Shown in pieces: positions 24,581 through 37,541 of a stretch of DNA of 64,000 nt. The notes under the pieces are model-generated. The model saw only the letters and a list, made by a program, of their open reading frames with translations. It was not told the DNA's origin and did no database searches. A program made the translations under genes and the position numbers. This DNA comes from Acanthaster planci. Taxonomy: Eukaryota; Echinodermata; Asteroidea; Valvatida; Acanthasteridae. The first letter of the stretch is position 1. Every line of letters starts with the position of its first letter. The stretch is taken from the NCBI RefSeq assembly GCF_001949145.1, contig NW_019091450.1:992651-1056650 (forward strand), written 5' to 3'.

Positions 24581-25197
24581 GTGGTGACAAAAGTGAACAC
24601 GTCACACTCACAGTTTTGTGCGTATTATTGTAACCGTTATTAGTGCGAGAATCAGTGCGTGAACCATGCGTGCGTGTACTCCATTTGAACGGCATATATT
24701 GGAGAAATAGGGCATATATTGGTTCTACATGACGTCACATCTCGGTAGGCCTACTTACTCGTAGACATGTAAAACACAGACCTACAGTGTTGCGCGTGTA
24801 ACCGTGACTTTAAAACGTGTGTGCAAGCAGGCAAGACGGTGAATGGCAGCGCGTTCAGTACAAATTGCGCGTGACGCACTTCGATTGCATGCAACTGTTT
24901 ACGTGTGCTCTTTTGTACTTCTATCTCTTCTGTTCAAATATTGCAGCTGCAGTGTTTCGAATCTGCACGGGCCAGATTAAGTAAATAGTGGATTGTTTTC
25001 ACCATCGGATACTGGCTTCATAGCATTTTATGGGTGGAATTCTTAAACTGTGTGTAAACTCCCTACACGGAGGGGGTGGATTTGCCCACGCTTTTGGATT
25101 TAGTCGGGTGCCGTCTCGGCTACGGTACCCCGCCGTTGTTTTTGAATAGGAGCTGTCTACGGGTTTTGTGTGTGTGAGCCTACTCTATCCACCCCGA

Positions 25198-25416
25198 GCT
25201 TAAGTGCACCCCCAATCGGCGAAAGAAAGACAGCTTGTTACAAGCGGGTTCTTGCATTTGTTCTGCGTGTACGCAAAGACCATGCCCCAATAAATTAGTT
25301 ACGCGTACTCAGCAAGCTCCGCGTCAAACGCGCGTATACTTGCGCGCCTCATGGCGCGTCTATGCGGTGAGTACCCCCAAAGCACGCCCTCTTTTGTTCC
25401 GCCCGGAGCTGGAGTG
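25198..25416. repeat. Dispersed CTGCGTGTACGC repeat, copy 3
   Basis: This is the most CpG-rich and probably least decayed copy, with CTGCGTGTACGCAAAGACCA and GCCCTCTTTTGTTCCGCCCG. No open frame of note. Confidence 0.6.
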
Positions 25417-25670
25417 GATCGTATTAGTGTAATGTTAACCTGTTCCTTTTGTTTTGCCGCGGTATTTTGCATTGGTGTTTGGTTCCGTCAAAAAGAGAAT
25501 GAGTAATAGACGTCGTACTTGGCGGCCATCTTCACGGTCAGTGTATTGTTATGGAGGGGCAGCACAAAAAGTCTACTCGTGTATCCCTGTGGACAGTGGC
25601 GTAAATTTGTTCGGGAATCAGGGGTAAGGGGATGGGGATTTGTGGGTGGATGACTTACCCGGTGTGGCGG

Positions 25671-25835
25671 TCTCAGCTGTCTCCCGGTCTCAGCGGTCCC
25701 GCCTGAATAGCCGGACATTACACGGACGACTTTCCCGTTGTTGTGCGCAGAGATGACATGACGTATTTTTACCATATTTGGTATTAAGGGGACTGCTGAG
25801 ACCGGGAGACAGCTGAGACTGCGACTGCAGAGGTA
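25671..25835. repeat. Palindromic element with about 30-bp inverted ends
   Basis: The ends carry AGCTGTCTCCCGGTCTCAGC and its complement, inverted and with one mismatch nearby, separated by about 100 bases. It is a small foldback MITE; no target duplication is obvious. Confidence 0.65.
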
Positions 25836-27153
25836 GAAGGCGAAGAAAAAATCTTTACGCCAACCTGACTCCCCACGCAGAACATTCATGGAGAATCTTA
25901 CATGACCTAGCAGCCTTCATAAATACCTTCTGTAACCTGGTACAACTATTGAGTTCCCTACCCAGAAATGTACTACATGTATCAATTCTTATGTAAGTTA
26001 CTCAAGATTGTAATCATGGTCAATTTACCACATGTATTACGAATTATCATGTACTTTAATTTCTCCCTATTAAAGATTATACTTATTTATAGCCATAATA
26101 AAATTCTATTTAATTGTATCTTATTCTTAAAATCAATGTTCTCATTTATTCATCATGATTTTTTGTGTTCAGAATGAGCACGGACCATTCCACATCTTTC
26201 TGCAATTATTATTATTTACTTATTTTTCTTTTTTTCCTGGGATGGACCTGGGTGATTGTTTGCGGGGGTTGGGTCTGTTGTTTCAGCTGTAGGGTTTCTT
26301 GATTCTCTGCAAAGATGTGACATGGTGTGCGGCCATTGTTGTTTTTTCTCTATTTTTTGTATTTATTTTTAGTTGTACATATTTTTTATAGATCCTTTAT
26401 TTAAACCGTTTTTGTAGCATGGTAACATTTGGAGAGCCACTCGATTGTGATTAAGTTCGCATTGGGTAATCCATCAAGGCTGTTGCCATTGCAGTTGTGT
26501 ATTGTTGTCTCATGTGTTCTGTATTTGTTCATGCCTTGAGAAATAATAAATGAAATGAAATATTTGTGGCTTTAACAATTTTTCCCCTTTTTGAGGGATA
26601 ACAAATACATCTCAGCTGTTGGAAAGGTTAAAAATATTCATAATCTGCTTTAAATTTTTCTCACCGCGAAAAAGTGGGGAAATGATTCAATAACCGCCTA
26701 CCCCCCCTCCCCCCAAAAGAGTGGTGGGGTTATATACCCCACGCCTAGGTATTCACGCCCACGACTGTGGAACAAAAGCAAAGACCAGGTAGCGTATTTT
26801 TTATCACACAACATTCTGGGGATGTACTTTCCTGTTGGAAAATGTTTTTATTGCAAGGCTTGGAAAGGAGACTATTCTTCACGCCTCGTGGCCGTTTCCC
26901 CTTTTGAAATAGTGGACTCCATTTCACTTTGACTGGACACCCTTCACAGCCACTGCATTGTAACCTTTATTCAAGACAGGTTCCTTGGCGTGTTGTGTTA
27001 CAAGCACAATTGTCATTTTTTGTTAGTAGCGACGTGACCGTAACGCATGCGTTTCATAGTTGTGAGCCAACGAAGTGCAATTCCCACCATAGGAAAATTG
27101 AGCCCTCTATTGGTCCTGCTTGGGGCACATACGTTCGATGCTTTGGGTAAATT

Positions 27154-27306
27154 ATGCCGACCGAAAAGGAACGTACTTCCGACACGGCTTTGGTATTTGA
27201 GAAGTTTGAGTACTATGTTAGTGCCATTTCTGCGCCAATGCAGGAATCCAGCTCTATAAAAGAGCTGAAAATTACGCCGGAAGCCATCAGGTGCTTACAA
27301 AGCCAG
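27154..27306 (+). CDS. Candidate first coding exon of an unrecognised protein
   Basis: An ATG at 27154 opens 51 codons that end exactly at a consensus donor (CAG/GTAAAT at 27306/27307), leaving phase 0. The product starts MPTEKERTSDTALVFEKFEY and ends ITPEAIRCLQSQ, a mixed amphipathic composition that looks more protein-like than the AT-rich surroundings. Upstream sequence (27020-27150) is richer in CpG than its neighbours, as a promoter might be. I could not recognise the family: the ITPEAIRCL stretch faintly resembles the first helix of small histone-fold proteins, but that is a weak impression. No convincing second exon was found before the assembly gap at 30841, so the gene may continue into or beyond the gap. 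It could also be a chance frame. Confidence 0.35.
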
Positions 27307-30300
27307 GTAAATGCGCAGTTTGAATGCCGCAGAAATCTAAAAATTGCTTTTATATCGTAAAGATTTCCTTGATGGAACACTCTGATCCCGATTTGGCGAT
27401 AGTAGCGGTACAAGAGGCTTTTCCCCCTATTTATTACTTTGTAGAATTGTAGACTTTGTGTGTATCTGTGACTTGGTGAGTGGTACTAGATAAACACTCT
27501 TAAGGAGAATATTGATTGATGTTTGACTGGATACATCACCATGAGTTTCAGCATGAAATGCATGGCTTGTCATCCAATCCGATAATGCGATGCAGCTTAA
27601 AAGGTTAACAAGGGAAAAAGTAAACAGCATGTGCTGAACTGGTCTAAACGCTGTGTAAAACGGGCAAGGCAAAAACATTTTGAGCCAGAAAGTGAAAAAA
27701 GGTCAAATTCCCAACGATTTCATTCAACCAGTTATAATTCGTTGTTTAAAACTTTACGCTTGCCTCACCTTTAGCCACGATAAGTGCAGCCCGCAAGCTC
27801 ATAGTTTTTCAGTATACAAATTATGAATGTTTCCCTGCGTGTTATGACAAGAATAATTTCACTAGGTAACGGATGAAATGTTCCATTTCACTTGGCTTTC
27901 ACTTGACTGTGAATAATTATGCAGTACGTGACATGGTTGGTATAGCCAGCATAAGGCATTGCTGGTATAACACTGTGCAATCTTGTAACCCTTAACCGTC
28001 GGGTATCACGCGCGACCAACCTGAATACTTTCCTATGTGGTTATTGTCCTTTTTATTATAAAATTCACCCAGTAAAAAGATCACGTGGCCAACTTAATGG
28101 ACAGGTGGGAACAACTTCGGAGTCATTCCCCCCCCCGTATTTTCCTTTGTTTCACTTTGTCCCCAGGAAATTAACCCCATAGTATCTTCATAAATACTGC
28201 TTCCTTGTATGGGGGACTTTAATGATGCAAGACTTAAAAGAATAAAACAACGCTTTCGGCCTGAGCGCAAAAGGTAGAAACAAATTAACAGGGATCTTGT
28301 TGGAGAGTGTGCAATAATAAGTATGTAATTGATGCCATGCACCCGTATAATTAACGTTTGCGCATGTGCGAAATACCAACTTCCTTTCTGAATCGGTTTC
28401 GTCGCTGTACAGGCTTCATCTGACATTCAGAGCCGCTTGTATAAGCATCATTTTATGATTTTATGATTACAGGACGACAGCATATAGTGTAATGCTGTTT
28501 ATGCCAAAAATTATTTTCTGTTAAGCTTAAACCTTCAAATTCAAAAGGTAAATATCAACCCAAGCGACAAAGGTAGTTAAAACCGTGATTTGGGTAATGC
28601 CACTGGTCTGAAGTTCAACCTGCGCGAGAACGGTACCTCCAAAGTATCCACATGCTGTTTTTCGGGCTCATCCAGAAGAGAGACCAACTGATTTCTGTCG
28701 ACCACTTGTGCGTGATAGGAAAGAAACCTGATCCAGCGGTACACCGAAGTGTAACAGAACTGGGAAGTGTACAAGCTGCCCCGCAGTTGCCTCTAACTAG
28801 CCTGTTGTGCCACCCGTTGACCACAGACAAGGTTCCTCCGCGTGCCACTGAGCTGAGTCGACCGTCAATGACAATAACTTTCAAGCGCTCGATTCAGGAT
28901 CCGTCAGCCTGCTGCCACTGGCTTCACCGTAACCCTGGCACGGGGCCCTTACCGGGTACTGTCAGCCGGAGCCAGCTAAGCTCGGGACTACACGATTATG
29001 GGCAGGGTCGTCACTCCCTGAGGTGACAAAACACCCCGTGCACCAATCAACAATCAACGCTTTAGTTCAAAGGTCCAAAAATATATGGCTTGAAATCAAG
29101 TCATATGGCGATTTATCAACCAATGAAAACTGGCCACGTAACGGTTTCTTGACCAATAGGAATTGCTAAACTTTCTCAGGCATCCTGAATGACGAATTAA
29201 TCGGCCTTTTTCACCGACGTAACCTTGGAGGGCGGGCTTTCCAACGACTTGCAAGTCTAAAACGCGGACGTTATACAAATCTTTGTTGGACTGGCACACT
29301 GACGTATATTAGAAATGTCTGGACTGACAATGCCCTTAATTATTTTATGGAGATCATTAAATCCATTATCGGTCATTTTACTGAGCCAAATACAGAGCTT
29401 GCCCTGTAATGCCCGCCTTCTTTCTCCCTTGGGTCAATGGCGTGTTGTACTAACAATGTAAGTTTACTGCTGTTTTAGCTTTCTTGGAACAACCGTGACG
29501 TTTAGAACTTGAAACTGCTATAAACTCTATCAAAGGCCAATCAAAAGCAGTTGTCAAGCTGACAGTCCTCCGTATATGTCAATTTTCTGCGAAACAGAAA
29601 TTTTCAAGTTGATTTTTAGAGAATTTTCATGAACATATGGCTAGCGGTTTGGTGTTTTGAGTGACCTTTTGATAAAAAAGTACAGCTCAAGGTTACTCTG
29701 CGATCAGCTTCTCTCAAGAGAAACAAACGAATGACCAGTATAACCAGAGAAACGTTGCAGTGTCCATCTAATTTTACACAAACAAGGCTGTGAACCCAAG
29801 AATTGCATGTGTGTACAATAATATCGCGTGCAGCATTAGAAAGGCTCATGCAACCCCATTATATACTTTTAAGAGACACTCTCATAGAAATGATACATTT
29901 TGCTTTACAATAAGTATACCATTTTCAACTATTATTTCAGGTATTATTGCAAACTTTTACGGGGTAAATGAGTCAAACATCGTTGCTCTGGCATTGGGCT
30001 TTTGCCGAATGTATACAAATTACAACAGGCCAACAATAACATAATTGGAAACATTCTTTATGTGTTTCCCCAACACTTCTACACAAATTATGACTTTTTA
30101 AAGAAATAAAATGATAGATGCAAAAAAATATAGAAACAAAAATAAAGCCTGCCGACTTGTTTTTGGAAAGGCAGTCTCTAGCGTACTTAGACTACACGAC
30201 AAACGATTGTGTTTGAGTGCTCCGATGTTATGACAAATTAGATAGAATAAGCCTTTTGTGAGCTAATTATGAATGAAATCTGGTGAACTGAATTATCTGA

Positions 30301-30840
30301 TTGCACATAAATATAACAATTTGAATTCCCCAGACTAAAGACACTGTTGCTATACCGGTACCTCGTGATTCGGGGCAAGCTTTTGCATAGCGACCACCAT
30401 CTCTGGAATGGACTGGTTCCTTTGTACCCTTCTTATCCACTGAAAAATGTACGTTGGTGCAAGGTGTCTCTCATATAAAGCAAAAGTCTGCCCTAATCAT
30501 TAGGTATAGCATCAATGTATTTAGTATGGAGATTTCATTTGTAATATCTACGCAAATTAGAAAGCTCAGTATACCATATTTTATTCAAATCTAACTCGTA
30601 AAGGCTCATTCCAGTATTAAAAATTAATGCGTAAAGACTGGCAAAGACTTTATTAAACTATTGGTGTTCACAAAATCACTGATTTTATGATTTTTTTAAT
30701 TTGTTGTATTTTGAAAAGGAATACATTTGTTCAGAATTGAAAAGAAATACAATCTGTTACCAGTCTTTTTTGTGATTTGAAACATTGGAAAATTATTTAT
30801 TACACCTTAATGATTATTACATAATCACACAATAATGTGT
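27307..30840. other. No gene recognised
   Basis: AT-rich sequence with one GC-richer patch at 28580-29000 that has partly open frames on both strands but no family resemblance. It could be a transposon remnant or an unrecognised exon. Confidence 0.4.
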
Positions 30841-31454
30841 NNNNNNNNNNNNNNNNNNNNNNNNNNNNNNNNNNNNNNNNNNNNNNNNNNNNNNNNNNNN
30901 NNNNNNNNNNNNNNNNNNNNNNNNNNNNNNNNNNNNNNNNNNNNNNNNNNNNNNNNNNNNNNNNNNNNNNNNNNNNNNNNNNNNNNNNNNNNNNNNNNNN
31001 NNNNNNNNNNNNNNNNNNNNNNNNNNNNNNNNNNNNNNNNNNNNNNNNNNNNNNNNNNNNNNNNNNNNNNNNNNNNNNNNNNNNNNNNNNNNNNNNNNNN
31101 NNNNNNNNNNNNNNNNNNNNNNNNNNNNNNNNNNNNNNNNNNNNNNNNNNNNNNNNNNNNNNNNNNNNNNNNNNNNNNNNNNNNNNNNNNNNNNNNNNNN
31201 NNNNNNNNNNNNNNNNNNNNNNNNNNNNNNNNNNNNNNNNNNNNNNNNNNNNNNNNNNNNNNNNNNNNNNNNNNNNNNNNNNNNNNNNNNNNNNNNNNNN
31301 NNNNNNNNNNNNNNNNNNNNNNNNNNNNNNNNNNNNNNNNNNNNNNNNNNNNNNNNNNNNNNNNNNNNNNNNNNNNNNNNNNNNNNNNNNNNNNNNNNNN
31401 NNNNNNNNNNNNNNNNNNNNNNNNNNNNNNNNNNNNNNNNNNNNNNNNNNNNNN
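30841..31454. other. Assembly gap (614 N)
   Basis: These are undetermined bases. Any exon downstream of the 27.2-kb candidate may be hidden here. Confidence 0.95.
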
Positions 31455-32180
31455 ATGTTGCACAAAACAAATACTGAGTGACTTTAAATCGTGAAATTGG
31501 GGGAATATTATCGCTCGGTAATTTCTTGGCGTTTTCATTTCAACAAGCTTCATAATTTTCCCTTGTAATGATGTTACTCCAATGCCACTCTGAGCAACTC
31601 AGTATTTGTATAATATTCCACAAATATGAGCAGGTTTTACAACACGCTGTTACCCAAGTAATCTCGGGGTTATCGAAAAATCTACATCTGAGATTACCTG
31701 GGTGATTGGGAGCATTTACACTACACTTCTCGGGGTTAGAAATTGTCGCAGTTACCAGCCTCAAATCGCCACTTAACCCGGGTAATTTCTAACCCTAAAC
31801 GTGAGGTGGGTTAACCCACCAATCTCAGGGTTAACGATGGCCTTGAGACGATTCTCTAGGTTACCTTCGGCAATGTGAATGGTCGCAGGGTTTCCTTCAT
31901 CCCAGTTTTTTTTCGGCGAATGGACAAGATGATTTTCCCGTGTACTTCTTGTGGAGGACATAACTTGTCTTCCTAAGTTAATTTAGTGCACACTATTTGT
32001 AAGCCACCATGCTGACCATCTTGACCTCATGCTGCATACACGTGCGTGGCTTTACTGGCATAGGTTTTTTGTTTACATCAGGACACGTAGACACTTCTGT
32101 TTTCATTGTCTATTCCAAAACAGGACATTATTTAGAAATACAATCAACGCAATTGGATTGTAGGAGGTTGGAGATTGAGC
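31455..32180. other. Repeat-like DNA left of the Tc1 element
   Basis: Contains several TTAACCCGGGT- and AATCTCGGGGTT-like segments at 31650-31830. Similar ACCCGGGT-rich segments occur right of the Tc1 element at 33830-34000, so the transposon may have landed inside an older repeat. Confidence 0.4.
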
Positions 32181-33811
32181 TACAGTTGTGCTCAAAATAA
32201 TTCATATCCTTTTGAAAATACCATACTTTTCTAAATTCTTCATTTGTAAAAGCTATTATAACGCTACTTTTGTCTATTTCAGTTGCAAATACATAAACCT
32301 ACAATGGTTGCTGGCTAAACGTAATTGGCATAATAATAGATACGACCCGAGGTTTTTTTGCTCCTTGTCAAACTTACTCATATCCCAGGTTTACATTGTC
32401 CAAATTAGCCTCTTCTTAATAGTCACTACGGCGACCTTTATTCTTGATGACTGCTTCAAGATGGTTCCTGTAAGTGTCCACAAGCTTTCTTCATGTCTCC
32501 CATGGGGTGTTTGCCCATTCTGCCTTGGCGAAAGCCAGCTGCGTCAAGTTGGATGGTCTCCTGGCCATCACTCGGTCTTCAGCTCCATCCACAGATTCTC
32601 GACTGGATTTAGGTGAGGAATTTGACTTGGCCTTTCCAGTACATGGACACCATTGTCCCTGAACGACCACTTTGGGTCAGTGTCCTGCTTGTACGTCCAA
32701 TCAAGTCTAAGCTGGGGTTTCTCAGCAGACGCTTTTACATTGTTATCAAGGATCTTGATATAATCTTCCTTTTTCATGATGCCCGGTGCCTCTAGCAAAG
32801 AAGCAACCCCTGAACATTATGTTGGCACCACTGTGCTTGACAGTTGGGACTGTGTTCTTCTGCTTGTATGCTTCTCCTCGCTTCCTCCATACGTGAGCAA
32901 TATCCATGTGGCCAAACAACTCCATCTTTGTCTCATCAGACCACAGGACCGATGACCAAAAGGTAGGATCTTGGTTCAGATGTGCCCTAGCAAATGCCAG
33001 ATGAGCCTCCTGATGTTTCTTCCCGAGTAGTGGCGTCTTCCTGGGCCTGCGTCCGTGGAGACATCCTTTGTGCAATACTCGCTGGATGGTTTGCCGTGAC
33101 ACCTTCGTCCCTGCCTGGTCAAGGGTATCAATTAGGGCCTTGGTTGTTATCTGGGGGTTGTTGTTGGCCTCCAGACAGATTTTCTGGCGAGTCTAGGAGA
33201 CACTTTCCGCTTCCGGCCACGCCCATGGAGGTTTGTCGCTGTGTTGAACCTCTTATGCTTCCTGATGATACTCTGAACTTCTGGAACAGTTGCTTGGAAA
33301 TTTCCTTGTAGCCTTTGCCTTCTTCATGGGCATTCACAATACACTGGTGTACATGTATATCTTCACTGAGTTCCTTCTTCTTGGTCATAATGACGAGTAA
33401 CTGAGAATGACTGCAAAAGTTTCTTCCTTTTGTACTCTTAGGGGGAGATGGCATTTCATCAGAATCTTGAACACAAAGTCATCAAAAGAAGGTATTTATT
33501 TTATTGGAACATCTTGAAATAGCTTCATGCCAAAAGATTCTTGCAGCCACAGAAAGTGAAAATAAGCAGTATGAATGAAAGGACATTTTTTTCTTGGGAT
33601 TTTGTCTGGGGTATGAATAATTCTGACCAGGAGCAAAAAAGAAACCCGGGCCGAATCTATTATTATTAGCCAATACACATGATGGTTTGTGTATTGCAAC
33701 AAATAGACAAAAGATTTAGCGGAAGTACCCACATAATAGCGTTTACAAATAAAGAATTTTGGAAAGTACGTTATTTTCCAAAGGGTATGAGTTATTTCGA
33801 GCAGAACTGGA
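32181..33811 (-). mobile_element. Tc1/mariner-family DNA transposon, inactive
   Basis: Long terminal inverted repeats of about 210 bp lie at 32181-32391 and 33604-33811. Each holds an outer and an inner copy of an ATTCATATCC-like motif, an IR/DR layout as in some Tc1 elements. The left end begins with TACAG; the right end reads CTGGA, so one target TA is mutated. The minus strand carries a broken transposase: a helix-turn-helix N-terminus from ATG at 33388, the middle with VLWSDETKMELF (second catalytic Asp), and the end with HLNPVENLWMELK (final catalytic Glu). These lie in different frames, so at least two frameshifts have killed it. The length and motifs fit Tc1 elements, which move by cut and paste into TA sites. 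Confidence 0.9.
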
Positions 33812-35009
33812 CGCAGTGCGAACTCACTTCTCCGGGTTTGCCGTTCTTGCAGTGTGAACATGGTTACAAACTACCCGGGTTGGCATGAAAGCCGGTTAGC
33901 TAAATTGCGGGGTGACGTTTCGTAGTGTGAAGCCAGTTCTCTGGGTTTAGTTCCTACCCGGGTATGGCCAACTATCCGGGTAAGTCCAAACTAGTGTTAA
34001 CTGGTCTATATATTACTTTTATATGCTGTGCGTGGAGTAATTCATAGCGTTGAAAAGAAATGAAACACATCGTTTTACAGGAGAGGGCGCAATGGATCGT
34101 TTGAATAAAGTGTCCTTGTTCTGCTGGCTACTAGTATAAAAAGATAATGATATGTTTCAACTTGTATCATGTTGGTGCTACATTGATGATGTTTGGTATT
34201 TTTGTTGCTGAAATATAACGTTCTTTCATAAAATTCTTCCCTCTCACGGTGGATCGTTTATAAGTTCGTACATACCATGGACATATCACCAGTGTTTGTA
34301 AGGGATAGTTAGACAAATAAGGCAAGAATTAGAGAATTTGCAACCAATCATGCACAACAAAAAGTACAAATAATGTATTTTCACAAGAGCAACCATATTT
34401 AGGTAACAAGAGTATTTTAAAATTGGACTGAAGTGGTTTATTTGACGTCTTATTACTTTCCGAGAACCATTTCATTTTGATTATTATTATTTTTTTCGGC
34501 GAAACAAGAGTAAACAGAACAAACTAGAACATGTATATTAAAAAAAAAGACAAACATCAAACAACAAACCAAAAGAACCCACTTTAAGGTGGCCAGGATT
34601 AATAAAAGTGAAAATAAACCACTGTAGCTCGAAAGCCAATTAATCCATCTTTAAAGTGGAACAAAAAACATTAAAGGCAGAGAACTATAATGGCAAGAGA
34701 ATCACCGGGGAAAAAGAAAGTAGTATAAGAAGTATAGAAAAACATGACACAACTGATTCGGCCAGAAGGTTGAGCTATTTCAGTCAAAGATATGTTTACT
34801 TCGTTTAAAATCCTCATATGGCCAAAATGTTACTGCCATTGAAAAGTCTAGTGTGTTGCTTTCATCCACGAGTGAATTTGTTAGCTTGGTTTAGCCACCG
34901 CTGTACAAATCAACCGAATATGACCTGTGGAGCAACACACTTACATGCCTGTATGTTATTTATGCACACCATAAGGCCAAGATGCATCCACTTTGACTGG
35001 GCTGTGAGT
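33812..35009. other. No gene recognised
   Basis: The first 200 bases have CCGGGTT-rich repeats; the remainder is AT-rich with A-rich runs near 34540. No exon seen. Confidence 0.5.
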
Positions 35010-35225
35010 TCATCGGACTGAGAAACTTTGATTTCTACTCTCTCTCTCGAACAACCCCTCTTCCTTTTCCTTCAGCTGAGGGAGATTTTGACCAACCACC
35101 TGTCGGACAGTATCAGGATGGAGGCCTACATCAGCAAGCTTCAGTCCACACATTGCAGGAAGACCCCGGAGATGATTGGTCAGAGCCCTGACTGCATTTA
35201 AACCAAGTTTGTTGTTGACGATGCG

Positions 35226-35343
35226 GAGGGACTTCCCCCCCAAAATATAAGGGACACACCACTTTGCACTTGAAATGTGACGTAGTCAATGCCGGTGTTA
35301 TTTGATGACGAGGTGGCAGTCCATGTCTAGATGTGTGACGACT
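35226..35343. repeat. Dispersed repeat, copy 1 (about 118 bp)
   Basis: This starts GGAGGGACTTCCCCCC and ends near TGTGTGACGA. It matches 42809-42926 with very few differences. It forms one boundary of the foreign DNA in the NLR pseudogene. An unresolved base (N) lies at 35344, just past its end. Confidence 0.8.
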
Positions 35344-35752
35344 NTGACATGTACATCGTCTTCGCGCTGTACCGTCACGTGGTCAGTGTATTTGCATAAA
35401 GCCCCAAAGCCACCGTGAATAGAAAATTGGGTTGTGCTGTTAGCTTAAATAGCATATTCGCTTCTACGTATTATGTGTGATATGTATAAGCAGTACGCAC
35501 TCATGCCATTGCAGAACGTCATTGTTGTTTAATTATTGTCCATGAATCAACTAAAGCACTTATGTAATTAATTAGGGTTCATGCTTTTGTATTAATTTAT
35601 AGGTTTTCTTTCCATTGACGAATAAATTGGAGGTGATTATTTGACGACCTGTGTTACAAGCTGATCCAATCCATCCCTTACCGGGAGACCAGTCTCCCCC
35701 CTCCGGATCGTCAGGGTCCGCCCCCAGCGGGTGCGCAAGCGCTGCCGCTACA
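35344..35752. other. Unassigned insert in the NLR pseudogene
   Basis: About 400 bp of sequence lies between the dispersed repeat and the Tc1 fragment, with no NLR homology. Its right 120 bases are GC-rich (CTTACCGGGAGACCAG and following) and differ sharply from the AT-rich left part. This may be the end of another mobile element. One undetermined base is at 35344. Confidence 0.4.
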
Positions 35753-35970
35753 TTATCAAGGATCTTGATATAATCTTCCTTTTTCATGATGCCCGGTGCC
35801 TCTAGCAAAGAAGCAACCCCTGAACATTATGTTGGCACCACTGTGCTTGACAGTTGGGACTGTGTTCTTCTGCTTGTATGCTTCTCCTCGCTTCCTCCAT
35901 GCGTGAGCAATATCCATGTGGCTAAACAACTCCATCTTTGTCTCATCAGACCACAGGACCGATGACCAAA
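35753..35970 (-). mobile_element. 218-bp internal fragment of the Tc1 transposase, inside the NLR pseudogene
   Basis: This block matches 32743-32960 of the nearby Tc1 element over 218 bp with two mismatches and no gaps. It carries no terminal repeat, so it did not arrive by normal transposition. At 35970 it joins the NLR coding sequence in frame (CRSKEE, then FWSSVLWSDET), and it ends in the stop that follows the transposase frame. Confidence 0.9.
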
Positions 35971-37541
35971 ATTCTTCTTTAGACCTACAACGGATTTCAA
36001 ATATTGGAGCTTCAAGTGACTGCGGGACACACTGTAAGTAATAGGTCAACGATTTCAGGTCTTCGTTACTCTTACATTGTACCTGATTCGGTTGGACTAG
36101 TTTGTCAGCGAGATCTGCCGAAGCAGACTCAAACAACAACAGCCGAGCCAGTCTCTGCAGTTTCATCTCGTCTCCTTCCATCTCGCGTATATGATCCAGG
36201 ATGAGACCAGCAGCCTGCTTTGATCTACCGCAGCAAAACCGAAGGAGATATTCCTTATATTATTATCTGCTGTAATCTGCTTTAACCGGGTACCAAAACT
36301 CTCTTCGCCATCTTCAAGCAACTTGACCATGTAACATGCAGCGAAGTATTCCTGGAAAGACTTATGGAGAAAGGTGACCAATACGTTTGTTATGAGACCA
36401 CTAGTGAATGTTTCACTTTGGAGGAGACCCACTTGAAAAACCTCATCTAGTAGTGTCCCACATTGTTGGAATTCACTCCGATCAAAAATAAGTCTTTCCT
36501 CCTCCCCAGGGTTAACTAGTCCTTCCGTTGCAACACGACCTATTCCGTTGATGATTCTCTCCATCAGTTGCCTATCGACAGAGCGACGGAAAAAAAGACA
36601 ACTAACAAAGTCTGCGTACAACTTTGTCATTTGATGTGGCAGTGACCTCGTATTTTTCCACACAACACAAAGCATCAAGGAAATAATTGGCACATGCGAC
36701 AATTTTTCTAGTGAGCTATTGCGCTCTAGGCGGTGAACTAATGTTTCTCCGTCTTCGTCATTGGAAAACTGCGTTCTGATATATCTGTGCGTGTTTTCTG
36801 ATGTAAAGCCTGTTGTTTGAACCTGGGCGTAATTTGGGTAACCCTGGAGTACATAGTCAACCAGGTGTGGTCGTGTTGTTACCAGCACAAAGCTTGTTTT
36901 AAGACATCTGTTGCTTAAGATATCTTCGACCCTGTACACACCCTCCTTGGAATGCAAAACATCAGATGGAATTTCATCTAAGCCATCCAGCAGGAAAGCA
37001 ATGTGTGATTCGTTGTCATCAATGAACTCCTTCACTGTGTGTTTTGTCAGGTTCGTGTTGTTCGATAGAATTTGATCAAAAACTGCATCCAGTACACAGC
37101 TTGATTTTTGCATTTGTCTCAGCTTTATCCATATTACCAATTTGAACCTTGCAAGAGGGGATTCCGAATGAAGATTGATGCACGAGTTAGCAATTTGAAG
37201 TAAAAGGGTAGATTTACCCATTCCGGCCCCGCCGAAAAGAAGAATCTTATTAATTTTACCTACGATCTTAGGATTGAACAAATCTTCCAAGGAGTCTAGG
37301 GTAACCGTCTCCACTTCATCCAAAAATCTCCTCCCACCTGGTAATGACACAGATGGCCCTTGTTTAGTTTTCCCTGAGACCTCCTTTTTGAGACACAGAG
37401 GAATAAAGAAGTCTTCAACACCCACACGACGTGACTCGACGGTAGGGTGCGCTGGAATAGTTGTTGCTGTTTGCTGGTAGTACTGGATGACCTGTTGCTT
37501 GAGATATTCAAAGCAGTACGGTCCCCTGGGTCTGGCAATTT

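Larger units (their letters stand above)
21151..27153. other. Intergenic, mostly AT-rich
   Basis: No gene recognised. It contains two copies of the dispersed CTGCGTGTACGC repeat (24340-24580, 25198-25416) and a palindromic element at 25671-25835; the rest is unassigned AT-rich DNA. Confidence 0.5.

Noticed and set aside
28577-29026. Overlapping frames on both strands in a GC-richer patch
   Set aside because: No frame resembles a known protein, and splice sites are not consistent with one exon.
30800-31553. Long apparent frames across the gap
   Set aside because: They consist of undetermined bases only.
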